The notes beneath the pieces are model-generated. The model saw nothing but the letters and a program-made list of their open reading frames with translations. It searched no databases and had not been told where the DNA came from. From CAYQMF01 sp964418595 (lineage in GTDB: Bacteria > Planctomycetota > UBA1135 > UBA2386), in assembly GCA_964418595.1 (NCBI GenBank), contig CAYQMF010000015.1, positions 1-64,000 on the forward strand: a stretch of 64,000 nucleotides of DNA. The letters run 5' to 3'. Shown in pieces: positions 1 to 7,719 of this stretch (positions are counted from its first letter, which is position 1; each line of letters begins with the position of its first letter). The translations under genes and the position numbers were made by a program.

Positions 1-216
1 CCTCGATCTCTATCCGGCCACCGCTTCAGCTACCCACACGAAAGCCTGATGCGCCTGAAAAAGAGGCTGGCGTGCGAAGAAGAGGCACTCGACGAGTTTG
101 AGGACTGTGTGATCGCTGTGTCGGTGGCATGCCTTTGGAGCCTTAATCCTGCGTGCTTTGCTGCTGGGTACGCTGCGTGCTGGGCAGTCCTTACGCGGCA
201 AATGCTTCGTTGCTAG
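1..216 (+). CDS. C-terminal part of an unrecognised, possibly membrane-anchored protein
   Basis: A reading frame is open from the first base to a TAG at 214-216 (71 residues, start outside the window). It has a charged stretch with a Glu-rich patch (LACEEEALDEFEDC) followed by an Ala/Cys-rich hydrophobic segment that could span a membrane. Codon use is less GC-rich than in the rest of the window, as in the gene that starts 8 bases downstream. No family was recognised. It could be a spurious frame, but the charged-then-hydrophobic pattern and tight spacing favour a real gene end. Confidence 0.35.
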   Translation, partial: PRSLSGHRFSYPHESLMRLKKRLACEEEALDEFEDCVIAVSVACLWSLNPACFAAGYAACWAVLTRQMLRC

Positions 217-224
217 GCAACTCT

Positions 225-422
225 ATGCCCGTACGATGCGCCATTGCATGGCAGCGCGAGATTGCCCTCGCCCTATTGATTCTAGTCTTATTGTCCGCTA
301 CGTTTGACGTTTGCGAATCGCAAGATTTCATTGGTCTTGGATTAGGAATGGCGGCGTATTGCATTGTGCGTTACGTTGTCGCGCTCCTGTCAAGTAATCG
401 GGATAGCGAACGCAATGCATGA
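225..422 (+). CDS. Small two-helix membrane protein, unknown function
   Basis: 65 residues from an ATG at 225. Two hydrophobic stretches are visible, roughly residues 12-25 (ALALLILVLLSATF) and 32-52 (IGLGLGMAAYCIVRYVVALL), with a short polar tail. The start at 225 is preferred to an upstream ATG at 153 because the earlier one overlaps the preceding frame. Base composition is lower in GC than the window average, suggesting an accessory origin. No family was recognised. Confidence 0.4.
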   Translation: MPVRCAIAWQREIALALLILVLLSATFDVCESQDFIGLGLGMAAYCIVRYVVALLSSNRDSERNA

Positions 423-622
423 GAGTCCGATTTGCTCCCCATCGCGGCCGGCGGCCGCAACCCACGGGTTGATGTCGTCGCTGGCGCGACGACCAGAAGG
501 GGCCGCCGGCGATGGCGTCGTTTGGGACTTCCAGGGCCGCTCGGTTCTCGACAATGGAAGAGTTGTCGACGGCTGCGTGAATCCGCCTGATTCCGGCGGT
601 CAGGTCTGAGTCTGGTTCTTCA

Positions 623-1183
623 ATGAAGAGAGCGACCCTAAGCGCGCTGTTGAGTCTGCAACGCCAATGGCAAGAGCCTCAGGAGGGGTGGGAAGCATAC
701 GCAAGGGTGAGTGCTTGGAGGCCGGACGTACTCGAAGTGAGGCAGGTTGTTGCCTCGGTCTTTGGAGACCAGACTATGAAATATCCAGAGCAGGAGGTTA
801 GAAATGTCGTGGACGCCGTTGGGTACGAGAGCTGGGACTTGGGCAGGATGGATTACCTAGAAATAGTGAGGCGTTGCTCTCAAGGCGTGGTTCGCCGGCG
901 TTGGCCACCTTACTCGTGCTTCTGCGGGCCTGCGTGGTCGAAGCCTATCCCAATCGGTCGATGGGTGAGATGCGCGGTGAGGTATCCTCGAGTGCGATCA
1001 GTTCGGGCGCTGCACCGGCTCTTGAATTGGGGCTTTGGAGGCGGTGCGCCGTCAACAATCGTTTCCTCCTGGAGAGGTCAGGACAGCTACCAAGTCTTGG
1101 TGGGCATCCTCATTATCTTGGTCAGCGACCACTTTGGTGTGCGCGCTACGTGGGCGACAAGCTGGAACGCCGGGGGCAAGTGA
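623..1183 (+). CDS. Hypothetical protein, possibly frameshifted
   Basis: 186 residues. The first ~95 residues look like an ordinary soluble protein, with a helical, charged pattern (for example EVRNVVDAVGYESWDLGRMDY). After about residue 95 the composition becomes Arg/Trp/Cys-rich and less protein-like, while the +1 frame is open over 874-1209. A frameshift near 890 is therefore possible. No family was recognised. The low GC and the position beside two other orphan small genes suggest horizontally acquired or decaying DNA. Confidence 0.3.
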   Translation: MKRATLSALLSLQRQWQEPQEGWEAYARVSAWRPDVLEVRQVVASVFGDQTMKYPEQEVRNVVDAVGYESWDLGRMDYLEIVRRCSQGVVRRRWPPYSCFCGPAWSKPIPIGRWVRCAVRYPRVRSVRALHRLLNWGFGGGAPSTIVSSWRGQDSYQVLVGILIILVSDHFGVRATWATSWNAGGK

Positions 1184-1346
1184 CCAGACCGATTTCGCCA
1201 GCAGAGTGATGTGAACGTGAAACGTGATGGGGATTCTCGCCGGCTCGGGTACGGCGGGGGCAGCGTGCCACTCCTCCATTCCGTCGCCACTCGGCAACGT
1301 CGCAAACCCGCGACGCCGACCCAACTCGGCGCTACCGTACCGCCCG

Positions 1347-1470
1347 ATGGCCGAGGTGCTGTGGCAGCTCGAAGGAGTGACCCGGCGAGGCGGTGCGCGC
1401 CCGCGGCTGAGTGACGTCACCTGCACCGTGCGCCGCGGCGTCACCCTGGTGTTCCGGTGTTCCGGTGTTC
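1347..1470 (+). pseudogene. Possible fragment of an ABC-transporter ATPase N-terminus
   Basis: From an ATG at 1347 about 36 residues resemble the start of an ABC ATPase: a first strand (LWQLEGVTRR), the LSDVTCTVRRG segment that usually precedes the Walker A strand, then VTLV. Where the Walker A motif should follow, the frame runs into three tandem copies of an 8-base unit and similarity stops. No Walker A lysine, signature motif or Walker B is present. This is an inference from a short match and may be coincidental. Confidence 0.3.
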
Positions 1471-1471
1471 C
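1448..1471. repeat. Three tandem copies of GGTGTTCC
   Basis: Three exact, adjacent copies of an 8-base unit at 1448-1455, 1456-1463 and 1464-1471. They sit at the point where the ABC-ATPase-like frame loses similarity. A second 8-base tandem duplication lies 216 bases downstream. Confidence 0.85.
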
Positions 1472-1540
1472 GGGATATTCGGATAGTCAGAGAGGTCCTG
1501 GCGTCTCGCGTGTGAACCGGAGATCGGGGAGGTGGAGCAA

Positions 1541-1600
1541 TAGATGGGATGAGAAGGCCCCGGCCGCGAGGTTGGCCGTACCCTCGGGCCTTCCCATCTA
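1541..1600. repeat. Imperfect inverted repeat (hairpin)
   Basis: TAGATGGG at 1541-1548 and AAGGCCC at 1554-1560 pair with GGGCCTT at 1586-1592 and CCCATCTA at 1593-1600, giving 15 pairs interrupted by a 5-base bulge, around a GC-rich loop. There is no T tract. It lies just upstream of the secreted-protein remnant and could be an old terminator. Confidence 0.5.
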
Positions 1601-1964
1601 CCTCTCGCGTCGCGGCCGGCGTGCACCACGCGCTCGGGTTCATCGAGTCGGGGGCGGTGCTGCGCTTCGGCGCGGGTTGCCACGGGACCAACGGACCAAC
1701 GGCACGACCGCGCTCTCGGTGCGCGATGCGCCGCTGCTCGGCCGCCTGCCCCTCGCTCCTGCGAGCGTGGGGATGCCCGGCTGCGCGCTGCGCGTGCGCT
1801 CCGACATGCTCCTGCCGATTACGTCAGGCGCCGCGAACCTGTCGATCGCGAAGGACCCGGCCCTCGCCGGGATGGTCTTCCATCAGCAGGCGGCGCTGGT
1901 CGATCCCGGCGCGAACTCGGCAGGCGTCGTGCTGTCCGACGCGGTGACGGTGCTGATCTGCTGA
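1549..1964 (+). pseudogene. Remnant of a secreted protein's C-terminal domain, frameshifted by an 8-base duplication
   Basis: The end of the reading frame (MVFHQQAALVDPGANSAG then VVLSDAVTVLI) looks like a C-terminal domain that I associate with secreted FG-GAP-type proteins of planctomycetes. The upstream part (FGAGCHGTNG) lies in another frame. Removing one copy of the duplicated ACCAACGG at 1687-1702 joins the two into one continuous frame reading GCHGTNGTTALSVRDA. No signal peptide or bulk of a parent gene is present, so this is a decayed 3' end. Confidence 0.6.
1687..1702. repeat. 8-base tandem duplication causing a frameshift
   Basis: ACCAACGG occurs at 1687-1694 and again at 1695-1702. 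One copy restores the frame of the remnant across this point, so the duplication is the inactivating or a later neutral lesion. Confidence 0.8.
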
Positions 1965-1981
1965 TCGGAAAGTAAGGCCGC

Positions 1982-3391
1982 TCACTTCGCACGCCCCGGC
2001 TTCCGCACCGCTTTGCCGGTGACCTTCTGCAGCGCGTCGCCCAGTTCGGCGCGCTTGGCGTCGGCCAGCGAGGTCATCGTCTCCACCACGTCGGCGACGA
2101 GGTCGGCGACGTTGACGCGTTCGCCGATGTCGGCCGACAAGTCGTACAGCTCGAGGCCGGTGCGCACGCTCGTGTCGTACTGGCCGGCGCGGCCGCCGGT
2201 GCCGGGAGTGCGGCCCTGCATCGAGCGGTAGCCGTGCGGGAAGTGGAGCTTCCACTTGTCCAGGCGCATCGCTTCGAGGTGGCCGGCGTGGTACCAGAAG
2301 TACAGCGCCTCGTGTGGTGACTTGGCGCCCTTGACCCCGGCGAGCAGCGGCCAGATGTCCTTGCCGTCGATGGGGTGGTCGGGAAGCGGCGCGCCGAGGA
2401 GGGTTGCAACCGTGGGCAGGATGTCGATGGTCATCGCCGGCTCGCTGCACACGGACGCCGCAGGGATCCGGCCGGGCCAGCGGGCGACGAACGGCACGCG
2501 CACGCCGCCCTCGAAGGTCGTGCCCTTGCCCTCGCGCAGGGGGCCTGCGCTGCCGGCGTGATCGCCGTAGTTGAGCCAGGGTCCGTTGTCGGAGGTGAAC
2601 ACGAACAACGTGTCGTCGCGGATGCCCAGCTCGTCGATGGTCGAGAGCAGGCTGCCCACCGAGTCGTCGATCTCCTGGATGACGTCGCCGAACAGACCCT
2701 TCTGCGACTTGCCACGCGCGCGCACCGACGCGTGCAGCGGGACGTGCGGCATGGGGTGGGGCAGGTAGACGAAGAACGGCCGTTTCGCCGCCACCGCCTT
2801 GCGCATGAACTCCTGCGCGCGGCGCGTGAGGCTGCCGGTGAGCATGTCCTGGTCGGGCTGGCGCTCGACCACCTCCTCGCCGTGGAACAGCGGCAGGAGC
2901 GGGTGGGTCTTTTGCGCGCCGGGGTTCTCCGGCTGCATGTCGTTCGAGTAGGGGATGCCGAAGAACTCGTCGAACCCGTGGCGCGTGGGCAGGAACTGCG
3001 GGAGGTGCCCGAGGTGCCACTTGCCGAAGGCGCCCGTCGCGTAGCCCTTGCTCCGGCACAGCTCGGCGAGAGTCACCTCGCTGTCGGCGAGGCCGACCTT
3101 GGCGGTCGGCATGAGCGCGCCGTGGATGCCGATGCGGTTGGCGTAGCAGCCGGTCAGCAGCGACGCCCGCGACGCCGAGCACACCGCCTGCGACACGTAG
3201 AAGTCCGTGAATCGCACGCCGTCGCGCGCCAGCGAATCGATGTGTGGCGTGCGGATCACCTTCTCCCCGTAGCATCCGAGGTCCCCGTAGCCGAGGTCGT
3301 CGGCGAAGACCACGACGATGTTCGGCGGCACCGCCGGTGCGGCCGGCGCCTGCGGGGCGAGCGCGAGGAGCAACAGGTCCAACACGAGCAT
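1982..3391 (-). CDS. Secreted sulfatase (formylglycine-dependent, arylsulfatase family)
   Basis: 469 residues that should hydrolyse sulfate esters, probably on polysaccharides, outside the cytoplasm. An N-terminal hydrophobic signal (LVLDLLLLALAPQAPAAPA) precedes the metal-binding Asp pair (FADDLGYGD, residues 31-32). The modification motif C71-S-A-S-R carries the Cys to be oxidised to formylglycine. Further metal and sulfate ligands appear in KWHLGH and TSDNGPW. Length is normal for the family. It is divergent from priA with only 26 bases between the starts, so promoters must overlap. The FGE-like domain encoded at 35603-38590 lacks visible catalytic Cys residues, so the maturase is likely encoded elsewhere. 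Confidence 0.92.
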   Translation of the reverse strand: MLVLDLLLLALAPQAPAAPAVPPNIVVVFADDLGYGDLGCYGEKVIRTPHIDSLARDGVRFTDFYVSQAVCSASRASLLTGCYANRIGIHGALMPTAKVGLADSEVTLAELCRSKGYATGAFGKWHLGHLPQFLPTRHGFDEFFGIPYSNDMQPENPGAQKTHPLLPLFHGEEVVERQPDQDMLTGSLTRRAQEFMRKAVAAKRPFFVYLPHPMPHVPLHASVRARGKSQKGLFGDVIQEIDDSVGSLLSTIDELGIRDDTLFVFTSDNGPWLNYGDHAGSAGPLREGKGTTFEGGVRVPFVARWPGRIPAASVCSEPAMTIDILPTVATLLGAPLPDHPIDGKDIWPLLAGVKGAKSPHEALYFWYHAGHLEAMRLDKWKLHFPHGYRSMQGRTPGTGGRAGQYDTSVRTGLELYDLSADIGERVNVADLVADVVETMTSLADAKRAELGDALQKVTGKAVRKPGRAK

Positions 3392-3417
3392 CGAGACAGC
3401 CTACCCAGCGAGCCAGC

Positions 3418-5649
3418 GTGACTCTCTTCCAAGTTCCCCTCGGCGCCTACGTGCGCGTCGCCCTCGACCTGCCGGTGGCGACGGAGTTCACGTACAGCGT
3501 CGCGCCGGGCCAGACCTTGGCCGTGGGCAACCGGGTGCTCGTCCCGTTCCGCAACAAGACGATGCCCGGGGTGGTGGTGGCGGTGGATGCGGGTCCCGGC
3601 GACGTCGACCCATCTCGCATCAAGGCCGTGTCCACCGTGCTCGATGCGAACCTGCGGCTGCCCGAAGGGCTGCTCGCCCTGGCGCGCCGGTTGGCCGCCG
3701 AATACGGCTGCTCGCTCGGGGTCGCGCTCGACGCGATGCTGCCCGCGGCGGTCAAGCGTCGTGGCGTGCGCAAGGTGCCGCACCTCGAACTCGCGATCGC
3801 GCGCGACGCGGCGGTCGCCATGATCGCCGACCTGGAGGAGGCGCACGGCGCGCGCGCGCGCGTGCTGCGCACGGTGCTCGAGTTCGGCGCGCCGATCCCC
3901 GTGCTCGACGTGCAGCGCAAGACCAAGACCTCGCCGAGCCCGTGGCAGACGCTCGTGAAGGCGGGCGCGCTGCGGCGCGTGTTCCTCGACCAGGAGCGCG
4001 AGCCGCTGGTGCCGAGCGCCTTCGTCGCGCCCCGCCACGAACTCAACGCCGAACAGCTCGCGGCGGTCGCGGCGCCGGAGCAGGCGGTGCGGGCGCGCCA
4101 GCACGCCGTGTTCCTCCTGCACGGCGTCACCGGGAGCGGCAAGACGGAGGTCTACATCCGCATCCTCGAGACGGTGCATGCCGCGGGGCGCAGCGCGATC
4201 GTGCTCGTGCCGGAGATCTCGCTCACGCCGCAGACGGTCGGCCGCTTCGCGTCGCGTTTCCCCGACGTCGCCGTCCTGCACTCCGGCCTCACCGACGCGG
4301 AGCGCGGCGACCAGTGGCGCCGGTTGATGAACGGACAGGCGACCATCGCGATCGGCGCGCGGTCCGCGCTGTTCGCGCCGGTGCGCGACCTCGGCCTCAT
4401 CGTCATCGACGAGGAGCACGAGAGCAGCTTCAAGCAGGACAGCTCGCCGCGCTACCACGCCCGCGAGATGGCGATCGCGCGCGCCGAGATCGAGGGCGCG
4501 GTGGTCGTGCTCGGCTCGGCGACGCCGAGCCTCGAGAGCTACGGCCGCGCGCGGCGCGGGGTGTACCGGCTGCTCGAGTTGCGCAAGCGCGCGGGATCGG
4601 GGCAACTGCCCCGCGTCCTCGTCGAAGACCTGCGTCTCGAGCCGAAGACGTCGACGATCGACGGCGTGCCGCTCTCGCGCACGCTGCGGCGGATGATCGA
4701 GGAGCGCCTGTCGGTGCGCGACCAGGTGATCCTGTTCCTCAACCGCCGCGGGTTCTCGCCAGTGCTGATCTGCCCCAAGTGCGGCGAGGCGATCCGCTGC
4801 CCGCACTGCGACATCAGCCTCACCCTGCATCGGCGCCTCAACCGGCTCGTGTGCCACTACTGTGCGCAGGAGCGGCGCGTGCCGCCGCGCTGCGAGGTGT
4901 GCGACCACGGCCCGCTGCACGATCTCGGCGCCGGCACGGAGCGCGTCGAGCAGGCGATCAAGAAGCTGTTCCCGCAGGCGGTCGTGCAGCGCATGGACGC
5001 CGACTCGATGAGCCGCCGCGGCTCGCACGAGCGCGTGCTCGAGGCCTTCCGCCGCCGGCAGATCGATGTGCTGATCGGCACGCAGATGATCGCCAAGGGG
5101 CTCGACTTCCCCGACGTGACCCTGGTCGGCGTGATCTCCGCCGACACCGGCCTCCTGCATCCGGACTATCGCGCCGCGGAGCGCACCTTCCACCTGCTCT
5201 ACCAGGTCGCCGGGCGCGCGGGCCGCGCGGAGAAGCCGGGCACGGTGGTGCTGCAGACGCTCTGCCCCGACAACTACGCGATCGCCGCGGCGGCCCGGCT
5301 CGACTTCGACTCGTTCGTCGGCCAGGAACTCGCCTTCCGGAAGCAGGCCGGCTACCCGCCGTTCAGTCGGCTCGTCCGGGTGCTCTGCGAGGGGCGCGCG
5401 GCGGAGCGGGTCGTGGCGCTCGCCGCCGAGCTGCGCGCGCGCGTGCCGGTGCGCGACGACATCGCGGTGCTCGGCCCCGCGCCGGCGCCGATCGAGCGCA
5501 TCAAGGACCGGGTCCGCCACCACTTCCTGGTGAAGGCCACGTCGCCCGAAGCCTTCGCGCTGGCCGTGGCGGCGCTGCGGGACGCGGAGTCGTTCTCCAC
5601 GAGCACGCTGCGCGTCACGCTCGACGTCGATCCCGCGGCCATGATGTGA
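3418..5649 (+). CDS. priA: Primosomal protein N' (replication restart helicase PriA)
   Basis: 743 residues. PriA reloads the replisome at stalled forks, unwinding with 3'-5' polarity. An N-terminal DNA-binding domain (ALDLPVATEFTYSV, NRVLVPFRNK) precedes a superfamily 2 helicase core with Walker A GVTGSGKT (K242) and DEEH at about 331-334. The zinc module begins at C452 (CPKCGEAIRCPHC, later CHYC and CEVC), and motif VI reads QVAGRAGR. The start is taken as GTG 3418, because the ATG at 3244 lies inside the divergent sulfatase and the conserved N-terminus begins here. Length matches the family. Confidence 0.97.
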   Translation: MTLFQVPLGAYVRVALDLPVATEFTYSVAPGQTLAVGNRVLVPFRNKTMPGVVVAVDAGPGDVDPSRIKAVSTVLDANLRLPEGLLALARRLAAEYGCSLGVALDAMLPAAVKRRGVRKVPHLELAIARDAAVAMIADLEEAHGARARVLRTVLEFGAPIPVLDVQRKTKTSPSPWQTLVKAGALRRVFLDQEREPLVPSAFVAPRHELNAEQLAAVAAPEQAVRARQHAVFLLHGVTGSGKTEVYIRILETVHAAGRSAIVLVPEISLTPQTVGRFASRFPDVAVLHSGLTDAERGDQWRRLMNGQATIAIGARSALFAPVRDLGLIVIDEEHESSFKQDSSPRYHAREMAIARAEIEGAVVVLGSATPSLESYGRARRGVYRLLELRKRAGSGQLPRVLVEDLRLEPKTSTIDGVPLSRTLRRMIEERLSVRDQVILFLNRRGFSPVLICPKCGEAIRCPHCDISLTLHRRLNRLVCHYCAQERRVPPRCEVCDHGPLHDLGAGTERVEQAIKKLFPQAVVQRMDADSMSRRGSHERVLEAFRRRQIDVLIGTQMIAKGLDFPDVTLVGVISADTGLLHPDYRAAERTFHLLYQVAGRAGRAEKPGTVVLQTLCPDNYAIAAAARLDFDSFVGQELAFRKQAGYPPFSRLVRVLCEGRAAERVVALAAELRARVPVRDDIAVLGPAPAPIERIKDRVRHHFLVKATSPEAFALAVAALRDAESFSTSTLRVTLDVDPAAMM

Positions 5650-5713
5650 TTTGGAGGTCGTGCCCGCTCCGCAGCCGCTACGCTCGCGCGCCCTCATTCG
5701 ACCCGGAGCCGCA

Positions 5714-6901
5714 TTGACCCCATCCCGCCTGCTCGCCTTCGTCGTGTCCCTCGGCTGCCTCGCCGCCCAGGACCTCCCGCCCGCGCCCCCCGGCGTCGCC
5801 ATCCCCGTCGATCGCGATCCGGTCACCACGGCGTCGGGCCTGCGCTACACGGTGCTCACGCCCGGTGCGCCCGACGGGGAGCGGCCGCGCGTGGGCGATC
5901 GCGTGCGCGTGCACTACACGGGCTGGCTGAAGGACGGCACGCAGTTCGACTCGAGCCGCGGCGGCCAGCCCGCCGAGTTCCTGCTCGGCCGCGTGATCGG
6001 CGGGTGGAACGAGGGGGTTGCGCTGATGACCAAGGGGGCGCGCTTCAAGCTGACCATCCCGCCGGCGCTGGGCTACGGCGCCGCGGGCGCGCCGCCCACG
6101 ATCCCAGGCGACGCGACGCTCATGTTCGACGTGGAGCTGCTCGACTTCGTGGCGGGCCCGCGCTTCGTCGCCATCGACGGCGACAAGGCCAAGTCCACCG
6201 AGTCGGGCCTTCGCCATCAGGTGCTGGCCGCTGGCGAAGGCGACGCCCTCGCGGCATCCGATCGCTTCGAGCTGCGCTACGGCGTTTGGACTCCGGCGGG
6301 CGAGTTCGTGCTGAACTACCTCGGTGAGCCGCGGCCCGTGCGCATCGCGCTCGAACAGATGAGCATGGCGTTCATGAAGGAACTCGTCGGCCTGCTCAAG
6401 ACCGGCGGCCGGTGCGTGGCCGAAGTGCCGGTCGAGGCTGCGTTCCCCGACGCCGAGCGTCGCCCGCCGACCCTCGGCGACGCGAAGCTGTGCGTCTGGC
6501 AGTTCGAGGTCGTGCGCACCTTCCGCCCCATGCCGGTGCCGGAGTTCAAGGCGAGCGACGCCGACAAGCTGAAGAAGACCGCGAGCGGGCTCGCCTACGA
6601 GACGCTGCGCGAGGGCACCGGCAAGACGCCCACCGCGGACGACGTCGTGCAGGTTCACTACGTGGGCTGGCTGGAGGACGGCAAGGTCTTCGACTCCAGC
6701 TACGCCAGCGGCGAGGAGGCGGAGTTTCCCCTGCGCGGCGTGATCGACGGGTGGACCGAGGGCTTGCAGCTCATGAAGGAGGGCGGCATGGCCCAGTTCG
6801 TGATCCCGGCGGCCCTTGCCTACGGGGCCGAGGGGCGACCGCCGGTGATCCCCGCGGGCGCCACCCTCGTGTTCCGGATCGAGCTGATCACGGTGCGCTG
6901 A
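5714..6901 (+). CDS. Exported peptidyl-prolyl isomerase with three FKBP-type domains
   Basis: About 395 residues from TTG 5714, chosen because it places a signal peptide (SRLLAFVVSLGCLAAQ) at the N-terminus; an upstream TTG at 5651 is possible. FKBP proteins catalyse cis-trans isomerisation at proline and assist folding, here probably in the periplasm. The first and third FKBP domains are complete (VHYTGWLKDGTQFDSS and VHYVGWLEDGKVFDSS, each with a later GYG or AYG loop). The middle segment keeps the fold's spacing (RYGVWTPAGEF) but lacks the active-site aromatic and Asp residues. It follows priA by 64 bases. Confidence 0.92.
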   Translation: MTPSRLLAFVVSLGCLAAQDLPPAPPGVAIPVDRDPVTTASGLRYTVLTPGAPDGERPRVGDRVRVHYTGWLKDGTQFDSSRGGQPAEFLLGRVIGGWNEGVALMTKGARFKLTIPPALGYGAAGAPPTIPGDATLMFDVELLDFVAGPRFVAIDGDKAKSTESGLRHQVLAAGEGDALAASDRFELRYGVWTPAGEFVLNYLGEPRPVRIALEQMSMAFMKELVGLLKTGGRCVAEVPVEAAFPDAERRPPTLGDAKLCVWQFEVVRTFRPMPVPEFKASDADKLKKTASGLAYETLREGTGKTPTADDVVQVHYVGWLEDGKVFDSSYASGEEAEFPLRGVIDGWTEGLQLMKEGGMAQFVIPAALAYGAEGRPPVIPAGATLVFRIELITVR

Positions 6902-6968
6902 AGAAGAGTTGCGGAGTCCCGCGGTGAGACGCGGTGCTGGCCGATGCACATGGAGAAGGGGAAGAACC

Positions 6969-7697
6969 ATGCACAGACGGCAGTCCGGTTTCACATTGAT
7001 CGAGTTGATGATCGTGGTCGCGGTGATCGCGGTCCTCGCGGCCATCGCGGTCCCGAACCTCGTCGGGTCGCGGGCGGTGGCGAACGAGACCGCCGCGATC
7101 GCGACCCTGCGGGAGATCGCGCGCGCCCAGATGCAGTGCCGCGTGTCGGGTGCCATCGACGTCAACACCAACGGAACCGGGGAGTACGGCTTCCTCGCCG
7201 AGCTGAATGCCGGCGTCGGGATCCGCCAGCGCAACGGGCGACAGTCGAACAACCTGGTGCAGCCGAGGCTGCTCGGGCCTGCCGACGTGACGGCGGTGCG
7301 GTACCGGGGGAATCCCAACCAGGGCTGCGCCATCGAGCGCAGCGGCTATTTCTTCTCGGTCTTCCTCCCCAACGCCACCGCCCGCTTCGTGGCGGAGGCG
7401 ACCACGGGCGGCGCATCGAACCGCAACAACCCTGACGCGACGGCTGCCCAGAACCTGTGGTGTGCGTACGCGTGGCCGGTGCAGTGGTCGGTGACGGGAT
7501 CCCGGGTGTTCTTCGTCAACCAGGCGGGCGACATCCTGGTCGCCCCCAACCAGACCAACGCGTCGAAGTACAGCGGCGCGACGCGCGGCCCGCGGGCGGA
7601 CTCGGCCTACCTGCGGGGTGGCGGGCGCACGATGACGGCGCCGTTGGCGATCAACGCCACCGGCAACGACGGCCAGACCTGGATCCCGGTCCGCTAG
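6969..7697 (+). CDS. Type IV pilin/type II secretion pseudopilin-like protein
   Basis: 242 residues. A short basic leader ends in the prepilin peptidase site G-FTLIELMIVV, followed by the hydrophobic helix (AVIAVLAAIAVPNLVGSR) that packs the pilus or pseudopilus core. ATG 6969 is preceded by a purine-rich ribosome site (GGAGAAGGGGAAG) and puts the cleavage site 7 residues in. The globular part (RNNPDATAAQNLWCAYAWP) resembles general planctomycete pseudopilins rather than the DUF1559 type. No other secretion gene is adjacent, so the partner machine is encoded elsewhere. Confidence 0.88.
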   Translation: MHRRQSGFTLIELMIVVAVIAVLAAIAVPNLVGSRAVANETAAIATLREIARAQMQCRVSGAIDVNTNGTGEYGFLAELNAGVGIRQRNGRQSNNLVQPRLLGPADVTAVRYRGNPNQGCAIERSGYFFSVFLPNATARFVAEATTGGASNRNNPDATAAQNLWCAYAWPVQWSVTGSRVFFVNQAGDILVAPNQTNASKYSGATRGPRADSAYLRGGGRTMTAPLAINATGNDGQTWIPVR

Positions 7698-7719
7698 CTA
7701 GGCCGACTCGCCTGCTCGC

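Noticed and set aside
3256..5829. An 857-residue open frame antisense to priA
   Set aside because: It is a high-GC shadow of priA: Arg/His/Ala-rich, no domains, while the sense strand shows full PriA motifs.
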